64,000 bases of DNA, taken from the NCBI RefSeq assembly GCF_002909255.1, contig NZ_PIOB01000005.1:186001-250000 (forward strand), written 5' to 3'. This document shows positions 55,782-64,000 of the stretch, piece by piece; position 1 is the first letter of the stretch, and the number at the start of each line of letters is the position of its first letter. The DNA is from Arenibacter hampyeongensis (GTDB taxonomy: Bacteria; Bacteroidota; Bacteroidia; Flavobacteriales; Flavobacteriaceae). The notes under the pieces are model-generated. The model did no database searches. It saw nothing but the letters and a program-made list of their open reading frames with translations, and was not told the origin of the DNA. The translations under genes and the position numbers were made by a program.

Positions 55782-56176
55782 ATACCTTTAGTTCTTCATT
55801 GTTTTAAGGTGGGGATGATTATAATATCATTCCAAAAATTGATTGATTGTTTAATCTCGGACTGGGTCGTTCACAAGTCCGGATTTTTTAAACATGCCAA
55901 ACCCACTGTTTGGCTCGTTATCTATTCCGTTACAGTTCAATTACAGCATTTTGTCAGGTTCCAAAACGGCTTTATTAATTGCTGTTGGCCAAAATCATAA
56001 TTCCCCTCCATTATTATAAATGCTTGAATCCCAGCTATAGCAACGGCTGGCACTTGGGTATAAGTTTTAACTATGGTATTGCCATATCAACAGTTAAACT
56101 CTATATCAATAAGCCGGTAATCGCACGGTTATTGTGCCTAGTGGGTTGTAAATAAAGTATAACTTAAAAACAATAC
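55782..56176. other. Intergenic region between XRE-cupin gene and proC
   Basis: It holds the XRE-cupin terminator and, further on, TATGG/CCATA arms around 56075-56090. The open frame at 55809-56000 crosses the terminator and looks non-coding. Nothing else is recognised. Confidence 0.5.
55858..55889 (+). terminator. Terminator after the XRE-cupin gene
   Basis: CGGACT (55858-55863) pairs with AGTCCG (55876-55881) and is followed by a T run. Confidence 0.75.
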
Positions 56177-56983
56177 ATGAAAGTATTAGTAATTGGGGCG
56201 GGGAACATGGGATTGACCTACGCGGAGGCCATGTCAAAATCAAAACTACTTAAAAAAAGAAATTTAATGATTTTGGACAGTTCCCAAGAGAAGACCTTGT
56301 CCTTAAAAAAGATTTTACATTTTGAAGTGCATGAAAATTTAGAGGATTGCGTACCTAAGGCAGATCTTATTTTTATTGCTGTTAAACCTTACCATAGTGA
56401 GGATTTATTGAGGAAGATGAAAAACCTTGTCAATGAAGGACAAATTGTGATTTCAATTATGGCAGGGGTAACCATAAGATCCATGCAAGATGGACTCGGG
56501 ATTCAAAAGGTTGTCAGAGCTATGCCTAACTTACCCGCCCAAATTGGAAAAGGGGTTACGTCATATACGGCTTCGGATGAGGTATCGAGAATAGAATTAT
56601 TGACCATAGAGAATTTATTGGACACTACTGGAAAATCAATTTTGGTCAGTTCCGAAAAGTTTATAGATGCCTCCACTGGAATATCTGGAAGTGGGCCTGC
56701 CTATGTTTTTTATTTTATGCAAAGCATGATGGAAGCTGCTTTAAAAATGGGGTTTTCGGCAAATGACAGCAAGATGTTGGTGAGTCATACATTTGAAGGG
56801 GCCGTAGATCTTTTTAATCAATCCGACCTTTCTCCCAATTCATGGATGGAAAAAGTGGCATCAAAAGGAGGAACAACTAGGGCGGCATTGGATTCTATGG
56901 AAGATAATAATGTAAAGGAACTTATAAAAGAAGCGGCCTATTCTGCTTTTAACCGGGCAGTGGAGCTGGGAAAGGAAAAATAA
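56177..56983 (+). CDS. proC: Pyrroline-5-carboxylate reductase
   Basis: ProC reduces pyrroline-5-carboxylate to proline. The 268-residue protein has the NAD(P) motif VIGAGNMGLTYAEAM, VRAMPNLPAQIGKG, SGSGPAYVFYFMQSMMEAA and the late SKGGTTRAALDSME signature. It is the first gene of proC-proB-proA, with three bases before proB. Confidence 0.96.
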   Translation: MKVLVIGAGNMGLTYAEAMSKSKLLKKRNLMILDSSQEKTLSLKKILHFEVHENLEDCVPKADLIFIAVKPYHSEDLLRKMKNLVNEGQIVISIMAGVTIRSMQDGLGIQKVVRAMPNLPAQIGKGVTSYTASDEVSRIELLTIENLLDTTGKSILVSSEKFIDASTGISGSGPAYVFYFMQSMMEAALKMGFSANDSKMLVSHTFEGAVDLFNQSDLSPNSWMEKVASKGGTTRAALDSMEDNNVKELIKEAAYSAFNRAVELGKEK

Positions 56984-56986
56984 AAT

Positions 56987-57757
56987 ATGTATAAACAGAG
57001 AGTAGTTATAAAAGTTGGTACCAATGTAATGACCAATAAGGACAATAGGATTGTAAAGCCTGTTCTTGATCATTTGGTACAACAGATTGCAGAATTATAC
57101 GAACGTGATATAATGTCGGTATTGGTCTCATCCGGATCGGTAATTGCGGGAATGGAAGTGATGGGCGAGAGCCAAATTACGGATAAGGCAACTCGACGAC
57201 AGGTTTATTCGGCCATTGGGCAACCTAGGATGATGAGACACTATTACAACATATTTCAAGATTATGGAATGAAATGTGCCCAGGTATTGGCCACGAAACG
57301 CGACTTTAATCCTGGGAATCATCGCGATAATATGATTAATTGTTATGAAGGTTTGCTGGCTGAAGGAGTGGTGCCTATTGCCAATGAGGATGACGCCGTA
57401 ACCCTTACCAATTCTATGTTTTCGGACAACGACGAGTTGGCCAGTTTGGTCGCGGAACTCACCAAGGCGGATAAATTGATTATACTCACGGATACGGAAG
57501 GTTTGTACACTGGCCATCCAGATGATAAGGATACTGAGGTCATTAAACATGTAAGCATTAACCAGAATGTGGAACAGTATATAAAGACAATAGATAAGGG
57601 TGAGGCAGAAGGTAGAGGCGGTATGGGCTCCAAACTTAATATCGCAAAACAAACCGCTTCTAAAAATATTCCGACGTATATAGCCAATGGAAAAAGAAAG
57701 AGGGTTATTTTGGATATTATTGAAGGAAAGAGTGTAGGAACCAAGATTTCGGTATAG
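56987..57757 (+). CDS. proB: Glutamate 5-kinase
   Basis: ProB phosphorylates glutamate for proline synthesis. The 256-residue length shows only the amino-acid-kinase domain, without a PUA domain, as in many Bacteroidota. Features are VVIKVGTNVMTN, VSSGSVIAGM, NEDDAVTLTN, FSDNDELASLVA and GRGGMGSKLNIAKQT. Feedback inhibition by proline is likely. Confidence 0.96.
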   Translation: MYKQRVVIKVGTNVMTNKDNRIVKPVLDHLVQQIAELYERDIMSVLVSSGSVIAGMEVMGESQITDKATRRQVYSAIGQPRMMRHYYNIFQDYGMKCAQVLATKRDFNPGNHRDNMINCYEGLLAEGVVPIANEDDAVTLTNSMFSDNDELASLVAELTKADKLIILTDTEGLYTGHPDDKDTEVIKHVSINQNVEQYIKTIDKGEAEGRGGMGSKLNIAKQTASKNIPTYIANGKRKRVILDIIEGKSVGTKISV

Positions 57758-57781
57758 CATTGGCAAACAAAAAATTTACAA

Positions 57782-58981
57782 ATGAAATTATTACAAACAG
57801 ATATTAAAAATAAGGTGTTGCAATCCATGATGGGCATTTTGGAAAGCAAAAAACCTGAAATTATAGCCGCTAATCAAAAAGACCTTGATCTTTTTGATCA
57901 AGAGGACAGGGCAATGTACGATCGTCTCATTGTAGATGGGAAAAAAGTGGACGGAATGATAGGCGCCATTGCAGAGGTCCTTCAACAGGAAGATCCAGTG
58001 GGTAAAACAAAATCGGAACAAGTACTTGAAAATGGATTGAAAATTGAAAATAAAACAGCACCTTTTGGAACCATAATGATCATTTATGAATCTAGACCGG
58101 ATGTCACAATTGAAGCTGCTGTTTTGGCCTTTAAGGCCAATAATAAAATTTTGTTGAAAGGAGGAAAGGAAGCCGTTCACAGTAATGTTGTTTTGGAAAA
58201 ATGCTGGCATCTGGCACTTGAAGAAAATGGTTTGGATGATGACTGGATTCAATTGCTTCACATGAATAGGGGAGAAACCCAGGAATTTTTAAGGAATCCG
58301 ACCGAAAAGCTGGATCTAATAGTACCCCGAGGAGGGGAGCGATTGATCGCCTTTGTAAAGGAACATGCCAAATGTGCCGTATTGGTCAGTGGAAGGGGCA
58401 ATAATTTCCTCTATGTTGATAAGGATGCGGATTGGACGCAAAGTTTGGAAGTAATCCTCAACGCTAAAACAGATAAAATTTCGGCATGCAACGCACTCGA
58501 TAAAATTTTGGTCGATGTACATATCGATGATTATTCCGGTAAAATCAAAGAACTTAAATCCGTCCTAAGTAACAATGGTGTTGAGGTTTTGGTGGATAAT
58601 AAGGTAGCAGAAGTACTATCAGATAGTTTTACTGTTACGAATGAAGCTATTTGGTATGAAGAATTCTTGGCAATGAAGTGTGTCATAGGGGCTGTTGAGA
58701 ATTTGGACGGTGCCGTTCAAAAGATCAATAAATATTCTGGAGGGCATTCCGCCACCATAATGACCCAAAACCATGATATGGCCAAGGGGTTTATGGATCA
58801 GGTAGACAGCGCTGCTGTATATCACAATGCCTCTACCCGATTTACCGATGGTGGGCAAATGGGTGTTGGTGCCGAGCTGGCAATCAGTACCGATAAACTG
58901 CACCATAGGGGCCCATTGGGCTTGGAACAATTGGTTACCAACAAATATTATATCCATGGCAATGGGCAAGTAAGAGTGTAA
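57782..58981 (+). CDS. proA: Glutamate-5-semialdehyde dehydrogenase
   Basis: ProA reduces glutamyl phosphate to glutamate semialdehyde. The 399-residue protein has MIIYESRPDVTIEAAVLAFK, LKGGKEAVHSN, VPRGGERLI, the catalytic Cys236 in KISACNALDKIL and the C-terminal RFTDGGQMGVGAELAIST. It follows proB by 24 bases and ends the proline operon, convergent with the GH92 gene. Confidence 0.96.
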   Translation: MKLLQTDIKNKVLQSMMGILESKKPEIIAANQKDLDLFDQEDRAMYDRLIVDGKKVDGMIGAIAEVLQQEDPVGKTKSEQVLENGLKIENKTAPFGTIMIIYESRPDVTIEAAVLAFKANNKILLKGGKEAVHSNVVLEKCWHLALEENGLDDDWIQLLHMNRGETQEFLRNPTEKLDLIVPRGGERLIAFVKEHAKCAVLVSGRGNNFLYVDKDADWTQSLEVILNAKTDKISACNALDKILVDVHIDDYSGKIKELKSVLSNNGVEVLVDNKVAEVLSDSFTVTNEAIWYEEFLAMKCVIGAVENLDGAVQKINKYSGGHSATIMTQNHDMAKGFMDQVDSAAVYHNASTRFTDGGQMGVGAELAISTDKLHHRGPLGLEQLVTNKYYIHGNGQVRV

Positions 58982-59177
58982 CCGAGAAACTATCTTTCCT
59001 GCGGGAGTCGAATATATGCGCGGCGGTCCTAAAGCAACAAATTGGTTTCTAGGGGCTGCCGTTTTTGATTCGCGAAAATAAATTTATAGGAAATATATCT
59101 GTTCGAGCCTACCCATTGGTAAACTCGAGCAGATTATGATGGCACTTTTAATTTCAGTCCTCTTGCGGAGGTGTTTC

Positions 59178-61463
59178 TTATTTTTCATTGGATAGTGAAA
59201 ATGGAAAATCCTCGGAATTGGTTCCCCTAGTTTTATTGGGGGTTCCGGTCATGTCAAAATTCAAAATTGCTCCTTGTATCAGCTCTTTATGGCTTAACCA
59301 GTTTTTGGAATGGACCTTGCCGTTTATAGTCAGCGCATTTACATATTTATTGGATGTACTATTTTTAGGTGCGTTGATGCTGATTTCCTTGCCATCTTCC
59401 AAAATAAGCGTTGTTTTTTGGAACAAGGGGGTGCCCAAAACATATTGATCTGTTCCTGGGCAAACAGGATAGAATCCCAAGGCAGAAAATACGTACCAGG
59501 CCGAGGTTTGTCCATTATCCTCGTCCCCGCAATATCCATCTGGTTCCGCAGTATACATACGATCCATGGTTTCCCTTACCCAATATTGGGTCTTCCAAGC
59601 TTGTCCCGCAAAATTATACAAATAGGGCATATGCTGAATTGGTTGATTTCCATGTGCATATTGGCCCATATTGGCCACCTGCATTTCACGGATTTCATGA
59701 ATTACCCCACCGTAGTAACTTTCATCAAAAATAGGTGGAAGCGAAAATACTTCATCCAATTTGTTGGCAAAGGCTTCATTTCCTCCCATTAAATCTGCCA
59801 ATCCTTGAATGTCGTGAAAAACGGACCAGGTGTAGTGCCAACTATTCCCTTCGGTAAATGCATCTCCCCACTTAAATGGATTAAAAGGAGCCATAAATTC
59901 ACCGTTCTCGTTTTTACCGCGCATCAATTTTGTTTCTGGGTCGAAAAGATTTTTATAGTTTAGACTTCTTTTTTTATAAAGGTTGATTTCCTTTTTTGGT
60001 TTGTTCAAGGCTTTTGCCAGTTGATAAATGGTGAAATCATCATAGGCATATTCCAAGGTCCTTGCTGCATTTTCGTTAATGCCTACATCATATGGTACAT
60101 AGCCAATTTTGTTGTAGTAATCTACCCCAGCTCTGCCTACCGCGGTCAATGGTCCAGCATTATTGGCTCCATGGATCAACGCTTCGTATAAGGTGGCAAT
60201 GTCATAGGTGTTGGTTTCCCCATTTTTTAAGTAGGCATCCGCTACAACGGAAGCAGAATTGTTGCCCACCATTACATTTCTTAGGCCTGGACTTCCCCAT
60301 TCGGGTAACCAGCCACCTTCTTTATAAGCATTGGCAAGACCTTCCTGTATCTGGGAGTTAAGTTCGGGGTACATCAGGTTTAGAAAGGGGAAAAGGGCCC
60401 TAAAAGTGTCCCAAAATCCTGTATCAGTAAACATATAGCCGGGAAGTACTTTTCCATTATAGGGGCTGTAATGCACCACTTTTCCGTTAACGTCATATTC
60501 AAAGAACTTTCTTGGAAACAATAACGAACGATAAAGACAAGAATAGAAAGTCCTGAATTGGTCCACGTTACCACCTTCTACTTTTATTCTTCCCAGTTCC
60601 TTGTTCCAGGAAGCCCGACCTTTTTCTTTGATGGTGTTGAAATCATCGTTGCCAAGTTCCCTTAAATTCAACTCGGCTTGGTCATAACTTATAAAGGAAG
60701 AGGCTACTTTGGCAATAACAACTTCGCCTCTCTTTGTTTTGAAACCAACAATGCCACCTGCGTGGTCGGTTTCAATCTCCAGACCTTCCAATAGTTGCTC
60801 CCCACTAAAAGTCTTGGTGGTTTCAAAGTCCTTATCAAAGACCATCACAAAGTAATTTTTAAAATTATCTGGGACACCTCCACTGTTCTTGGTTGTATAT
60901 CCTATTATTTTACGTTCGTCAGGAATAATTTTCACATAGGAACCCTTGTCCAAAGCATCTAGAACTATTTGGGAATGTTCATTTTCAGGAAAGGTAAACC
61001 TGAACATGGCAGCTCTTTCCGTGGGCGTTATTTCGGTGGTAATATCATGATCGGCCAAATAAACGCTATAGTAATAAGGCTTTACAATCTCTGATTTGTG
61101 CGAAAACCAACTAGCCCTATCGTCTTCAGTAAAGCGTAGTTTGCCGGTAAGTGGCATGATGGCGAACTGGCCGTAATCGTTCATCCATGGCGAGGGTTGA
61201 TGGGTTTGTTTAAACCCTCTTAGTTTATCCGCTGCGTAGGTATATGCCCAGCCATCTCCCATTTTACCGGTTTGTGGCGTCCAAAAATTCATACCCCAGG
61301 GCATGGCTATAGCCGGGTAAGTGTTTCCGTTGGACATGCTTGGTTTGGAATCCGTTCCCACCAATGGGTTTACATAATCTACAGGTTCTTGTGCATTTGC
61401 GATCCAAGTAAACAGTAACACTAGGGATAACATTTGATTTTTAATACTGATTTGGTTGATCAT
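59178..61463 (-). CDS. GH92 family alpha-mannosidase
   Basis: This 761-residue secreted enzyme (signal peptide about 1-24) releases alpha-linked mannose in a calcium-dependent, inverting reaction. Family features are VDYVNPLVGTDSKPSMSNGN, FKQTHQPSPWMNDYGQF, FTDTGFWDTFRALFPFL, the likely general acid Glu538 in FTEGNSWHYTW, YAHGNQPIQHMPYLYN and the general-base pair Asp647 and Asp649 in GYCGDEDNGQTSAW. The spacing between acid and base residues agrees with characterised members. Its linkage preference is not visible. It may act on mannose-containing host or algal glycans, and is not clearly tied to the nearby loci. Confidence 0.95.
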   Translation of the reverse strand: MINQISIKNQMLSLVLLFTWIANAQEPVDYVNPLVGTDSKPSMSNGNTYPAIAMPWGMNFWTPQTGKMGDGWAYTYAADKLRGFKQTHQPSPWMNDYGQFAIMPLTGKLRFTEDDRASWFSHKSEIVKPYYYSVYLADHDITTEITPTERAAMFRFTFPENEHSQIVLDALDKGSYVKIIPDERKIIGYTTKNSGGVPDNFKNYFVMVFDKDFETTKTFSGEQLLEGLEIETDHAGGIVGFKTKRGEVVIAKVASSFISYDQAELNLRELGNDDFNTIKEKGRASWNKELGRIKVEGGNVDQFRTFYSCLYRSLLFPRKFFEYDVNGKVVHYSPYNGKVLPGYMFTDTGFWDTFRALFPFLNLMYPELNSQIQEGLANAYKEGGWLPEWGSPGLRNVMVGNNSASVVADAYLKNGETNTYDIATLYEALIHGANNAGPLTAVGRAGVDYYNKIGYVPYDVGINENAARTLEYAYDDFTIYQLAKALNKPKKEINLYKKRSLNYKNLFDPETKLMRGKNENGEFMAPFNPFKWGDAFTEGNSWHYTWSVFHDIQGLADLMGGNEAFANKLDEVFSLPPIFDESYYGGVIHEIREMQVANMGQYAHGNQPIQHMPYLYNFAGQAWKTQYWVRETMDRMYTAEPDGYCGDEDNGQTSAWYVFSALGFYPVCPGTDQYVLGTPLFQKTTLILEDGKEISINAPKNSTSNKYVNALTINGKVHSKNWLSHKELIQGAILNFDMTGTPNKTRGTNSEDFPFSLSNEK

Positions 61464-61674
61464 ATTTAATAAATTAGAATAGTGCTGGTGCCGGTCGCTA
61501 ATTTCTTAATTGAAAGAAGCGTAATGACATCGTTTGAAGTTAGGGAAATCGAAATTAGCACTTTTAAACATGGCAATAAAAAAATGAACATAATATTCCA
61601 TTGAATTAACAAAAAACACCCTGCTGTATTGGAAAATCTAACCAAAATGAAAGAGGGCCTAACATTTTGTGCCT

Positions 61675-61682
61675 TATCTTTG
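61675..61682 (+). promoter_or_regulatory. Promoter -7 element (TATCTTTG) before the siroheme gene
   Basis: A perfect TAnnTTTG lies 70 bases before the ATG at 61753; no clear TTG lies at the usual -33 distance. Confidence 0.4.
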
Positions 61683-61752
61683 AATTGATTGGTTTTTTAT
61701 TGGGAAAAACATAGTTGTAAAGTGCATAGTATAGTATAAAACAAGAGGCAAT

Positions 61753-62337
61753 ATGGAAAGGAATGAATTATACCCTGTTTTTTTAAAGGTATCCCAACTC
61801 AATATTTTGATTGTCGGGGGAGGTAATGTTGGTTTGGAAAAACTGACTTTTATGCTTAAATCCAGCCCCCATGCCCAAGTGGAAATGGTGGCGCCAGAAT
61901 TTTTGCCTGAAACCTTGGAACTTGCCAAAAAACATCAGGTAAAAATAACCAAGGATAGGTACAGCAATAAACACCTGGAAGGTCGACATATGGTTATTGC
62001 CACCACGGATAAAGTTGCTGTAAACGAACAAGTGTATCACGATTGCCGGGAAAGGCATATCCTGGTGAATGTAGCGGATAATCCTCCTTTTTGCGATTTT
62101 TACATGGGCGGAATCGTTACCAAGGGCAATGTAAAAGTAGCTATTTCCACCAATGGTAAGTCGCCCACAACGGCCAAGCGCCTACGTCAATTTTTTGAAG
62201 ACGTAATTCCAGAAAATATAGATGATCTGGTGCAGAATTTAAACGAATTCCGAAAAACCATAAAAGGCGACTTCGAGGAAAAGGTAGAAACATTGAACGA
62301 GTTTACCAAAGGACTGGTAAGCAAGAAAAAGGAATGA
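61753..62337 (+). CDS. Precorrin-2 dehydrogenase / sirohydrochlorin ferrochelatase (siroheme synthase N-terminal part)
   Basis: This 194-residue protein matches the N-terminal half of CysG: an NAD-binding motif (LIVGGGNVGLEKLTFML), MVIATTDKVAVNEQVYHDC, NVADNPPFCDFYMGG and ISTNGKSPTTAKRLRQFFE. It oxidises precorrin-2 and inserts iron to make siroheme, used by sulfite and nitrite reductases. The methyltransferase half is absent, so that step must be encoded elsewhere. It stands alone between the divergent GH92 gene and the xylulokinase gene. Confidence 0.93.
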   Translation: MERNELYPVFLKVSQLNILIVGGGNVGLEKLTFMLKSSPHAQVEMVAPEFLPETLELAKKHQVKITKDRYSNKHLEGRHMVIATTDKVAVNEQVYHDCRERHILVNVADNPPFCDFYMGGIVTKGNVKVAISTNGKSPTTAKRLRQFFEDVIPENIDDLVQNLNEFRKTIKGDFEEKVETLNEFTKGLVSKKKE

Positions 62338-62408
62338 ATTTACTGGTAGGTTGTGCTATAGTCGGGTTGGATTGGTTTGTGAATATTGACTTTGATTCCC
62401 TAATTCTA

Positions 62409-62422
62409 CGAAAGCGTTTTCG
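62409..62422. promoter_or_regulatory. LacI-family-like palindrome CGAAAGCGTTTTCG
   Basis: Two five-base arms around a CG-containing centre fit the general LacI-type core (GWAANCGNTNWC). It lies about 210 bases before the xylulokinase start and may be an operator for sugar control. Confidence 0.45.
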
Positions 62423-62427
62423 GAAAG

Positions 62428-62445
62428 TTTCGTAATGTTACGAAA
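62428..62445. promoter_or_regulatory. Perfect palindrome TTTCGTAATGTTACGAAA
   Basis: Two eight-base arms around TG, six bases after the LacI-like palindrome. The unit TACGAAA also starts the preceding site, so one regulator may bind both. Confidence 0.5.
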
Positions 62446-62630
62446 AGAATATAATAGATTGATTTTTAGCATATTACAATATAAAATCTCTAAATGTTTT
62501 TTTGGTCCCTACTTACGTTTTTTGTCTCCCTATAAGTCAAAATGCTAGCCGTGATATAGATTTTAATATATTTGATTATATCTTCTAGGATTTTCATATT
62601 GGTAATATATCCTATAAAATTTTGAGACAT

Positions 62631-64000
62631 ATGTATTATTTGGGTTTGGATATTGGCAGCTCTTCAATTAAGGTGGCCTTGGTGGAGGTGGCCTCAGGAA
62701 AAAGTGTTGGGGTGGTTCAGGAGCCGGAAACGGAAATGGAAATGATCGCCCTAAAAAATGGATGGGCAGAACAAGACCCTAAAGATTGGTGGGGATATGT
62801 ATGTAGCGGCATAAAAAAAATTAAGCAAAAGTACGGTATAAAGGAGAATCAAATTAAGGGAGTTGGTATTGCCTACCAGATGCACGGTCTGGTATTGGTG
62901 GATAAGCAGGGTGAGCCCGTTCGGAAGTCTATTATTTGGTGCGATAGTCGTTCTGTTGAAATAGGTCGGGAAGCTTATGGCAAAATTGGTGAGGAAATAT
63001 GTAAGGCCCATTTATTGAATTCCCCGGCAAACTTTACTGCCTCTAAATTAAAATGGGTAAAGGAAAACGAACCAGAACTCTACCAGTTGGCGGATAAATT
63101 AATGCTGCCAGGAGATTATATAGCCTATCGTTTTTCAAATGTTATCAATACCACTATTTCTGGATTATCAGAGGGTATTCTGTGGGATTTTAAGCAGGAT
63201 TCGGTGGCCGATCTTTTATTGGAGCATTATGGTATTCCCAAGTCTTTTATTCCTGATATTGTAGATACGTTTGGCCTTCAATCCAAAATAGATAAACAAG
63301 GTGCAGAAGAAAGTGGCTTGGCACCGGGAACTCCTATACTTTATAGGGCGGGGGATCAACCCAATAATGCCTTGTCACTTAATGTGTTTAACCCAGGAGA
63401 GGTGGCGGCAACTGGTGGTACCTCAGGGGTGGTATACGCGGTTACTGAAAATCTCTCTGGTAAGGAGAGCACTAGGGTGAACAATTTTGCACACGTCAAC
63501 TATACCCAAAAAAAACCAAGAGTGGGCAAATTATTGAATATCAATGGCGCTGGAATTCAATACCGTTGGCTGTTGAATAACTTGGATGTGGACTCCTATG
63601 AGGAAATGAATACTTTGGCTTCCGAAATTCCGGTAGGCTCGGACGGAGTGTGTCTAATACCTTTTGGCAACGGAGCGGAGCGCATGTTGAATAATAGGGA
63701 GGTAGGAACCAGACTGGTGAACGTCAATCTAAATAATCACAACAAGGCACATATCTGTAGGGCTGCTCTGGAAGGCATTGCCTTTTCCTTTGTCTATGGT
63801 ATGGAGATCTTGAAATCGGACGGTATATCCATAGAGGTGATGCGTGCTGGAAACGACAATTTATTTCGGTCCGAAATTTTCTCCAATACCGTAGCAACCT
63901 TGGTATCACAGGAAATTGAAATTTACAATACTACAGGGGCAATTGGCGCTGCACGTGCCGCTGGAATTCAAGATGGGGGATTTGAAAAATTTGGAACTTA
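62631..64000 (+). CDS. xylB: Xylulokinase, cut by the window end
   Basis: The frame opens at ATG 62631 and stays open to the last base, giving about 456 residues of an FGGY-family sugar kinase (usual length near 490). The N-terminal YYLGLDIGSSSIKVAL (Asp7), GIAYQMHGLVLVD, IIWCDSRS, LMLPGDYIAYRF, the catalytic Asp242 in RAGDQPNNAL, ATGGTSGVVYAV and the late EVMRAGNDNLFRSEIFSN and GAIGAARAAG fit a xylulokinase. It phosphorylates D-xylulose for the pentose phosphate pathway. Related FGGY kinases (for example gluconate or ribulose) are less likely. Two palindromes upstream suggest sugar-dependent control. Confidence 0.9.
   Translation, partial: MYYLGLDIGSSSIKVALVEVASGKSVGVVQEPETEMEMIALKNGWAEQDPKDWWGYVCSGIKKIKQKYGIKENQIKGVGIAYQMHGLVLVDKQGEPVRKSIIWCDSRSVEIGREAYGKIGEEICKAHLLNSPANFTASKLKWVKENEPELYQLADKLMLPGDYIAYRFSNVINTTISGLSEGILWDFKQDSVADLLLEHYGIPKSFIPDIVDTFGLQSKIDKQGAEESGLAPGTPILYRAGDQPNNALSLNVFNPGEVAATGGTSGVVYAVTENLSGKESTRVNNFAHVNYTQKKPRVGKLLNINGAGIQYRWLLNNLDVDSYEEMNTLASEIPVGSDGVCLIPFGNGAERMLNNREVGTRLVNVNLNNHNKAHICRAALEGIAFSFVYGMEILKSDGISIEVMRAGNDNLFRSEIFSNTVATLVSQEIEIYNTTGAIGAARAAGIQDGGFEKFGT

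Noticed and set aside
55809-56000. 63-residue open frame after the XRE-cupin gene.
   Set aside because: It crosses a clear terminator hairpin, has low-complexity composition and no recognisable motif.
57128-57766. 212-residue minus-strand frame across proB.
   Set aside because: Antisense shadow; proB is fully supported on the plus strand.
59099-59132. Nine-base inverted repeat between proA and the GH92 gene.
   Set aside because: No T run follows on either strand and it contains a wobble, so terminator function is not supported.
59178-61463. GH92 with GNQP instead of GNEP, suggesting loss of the general acid and a mannosyl-phosphate substrate.
   Set aside because: The spacing to the base pair Asp647/Asp649 places the acid in FTEGNSWHYTW (Glu538), 109 residues before, which agrees with the residue spacing I recall for characterised members. 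The acid is therefore intact.

Overview
The window reads as a stretch of chromosome from a Bacteroidota bacterium, most likely a marine member of the Flavobacteriaceae. The evidence is three SusC/SusD outer-membrane uptake pairs, many lipoproteins with Bacteroidota-type lipoboxes, a TPR-AraC regulator, AT-rich sequence with few Shine-Dalgarno sites, and promoters of the TTG / TAnnTTTG type. The genus assignment is inference. I found no tRNA, rRNA, CRISPR array, insertion sequence or phage gene.

Region 1 (1-12.5 kb). The window opens inside a SusC gene, followed by its SusD and a terminator. A convergent TPR-AraC regulator, phosphoenolpyruvate carboxylase, a six-PAS histidine kinase and a stand-alone receiver protein follow.

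Region 2 (12.7-33.3 kb) is a hexuronate locus. It holds a cytochrome c-fused lipoprotein, uronate isomerase (uxaC), a lacI-thuA pair on the minus strand, and a divergent operon: susC, susD, a DUF6807 protein, a Tat-exported Gfo/Idh/MocA oxidoreductase, a Gfo/Idh-like lipoprotein, SDR fructuronate reductase (uxuB), mannonate dehydratase (uxuA) and a TRAP transporter (dctPQM). UxaC-UxuB-UxuA convert glucuronate to 2-keto-3-deoxygluconate. No glycoside hydrolase or polysaccharide lyase is present. A LacI-type operator lies over the -33 box of the susC promoter.

Region 3 (33.7-54.7 kb) is the most unusual part. A third SusC/SusD pair heads a plus-strand series containing a tandem-LamG lipoprotein, a LamG-fused phosphodiesterase-fold lipoprotein, the complete 2-aminoethylphosphonate (AEP) mineralisation set (phnA, phnY, phnW), two OPA-type MFS carriers flanking a phosphonate-associated alcohol dehydrogenase, a second phosphodiesterase-fold lipoprotein, an FAD amine oxidase-like protein, a Tat-exported metallophosphoesterase and a secreted LamG-endonuclease/exonuclease/phosphatase fusion. 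I read this as a PUL-style locus for a phosphonate-decorated polymer or lipid: capture and import by SusCD, trimming in the periplasm, then release of phosphate in the cytoplasm.

Region 4 (55.2-64 kb) holds an XRE-cupin regulator, proC-proB-proA, a convergent GH92 alpha-mannosidase, the precorrin-2 dehydrogenase part of siroheme synthase, and a xylulokinase gene cut by the window end with two palindromes upstream.
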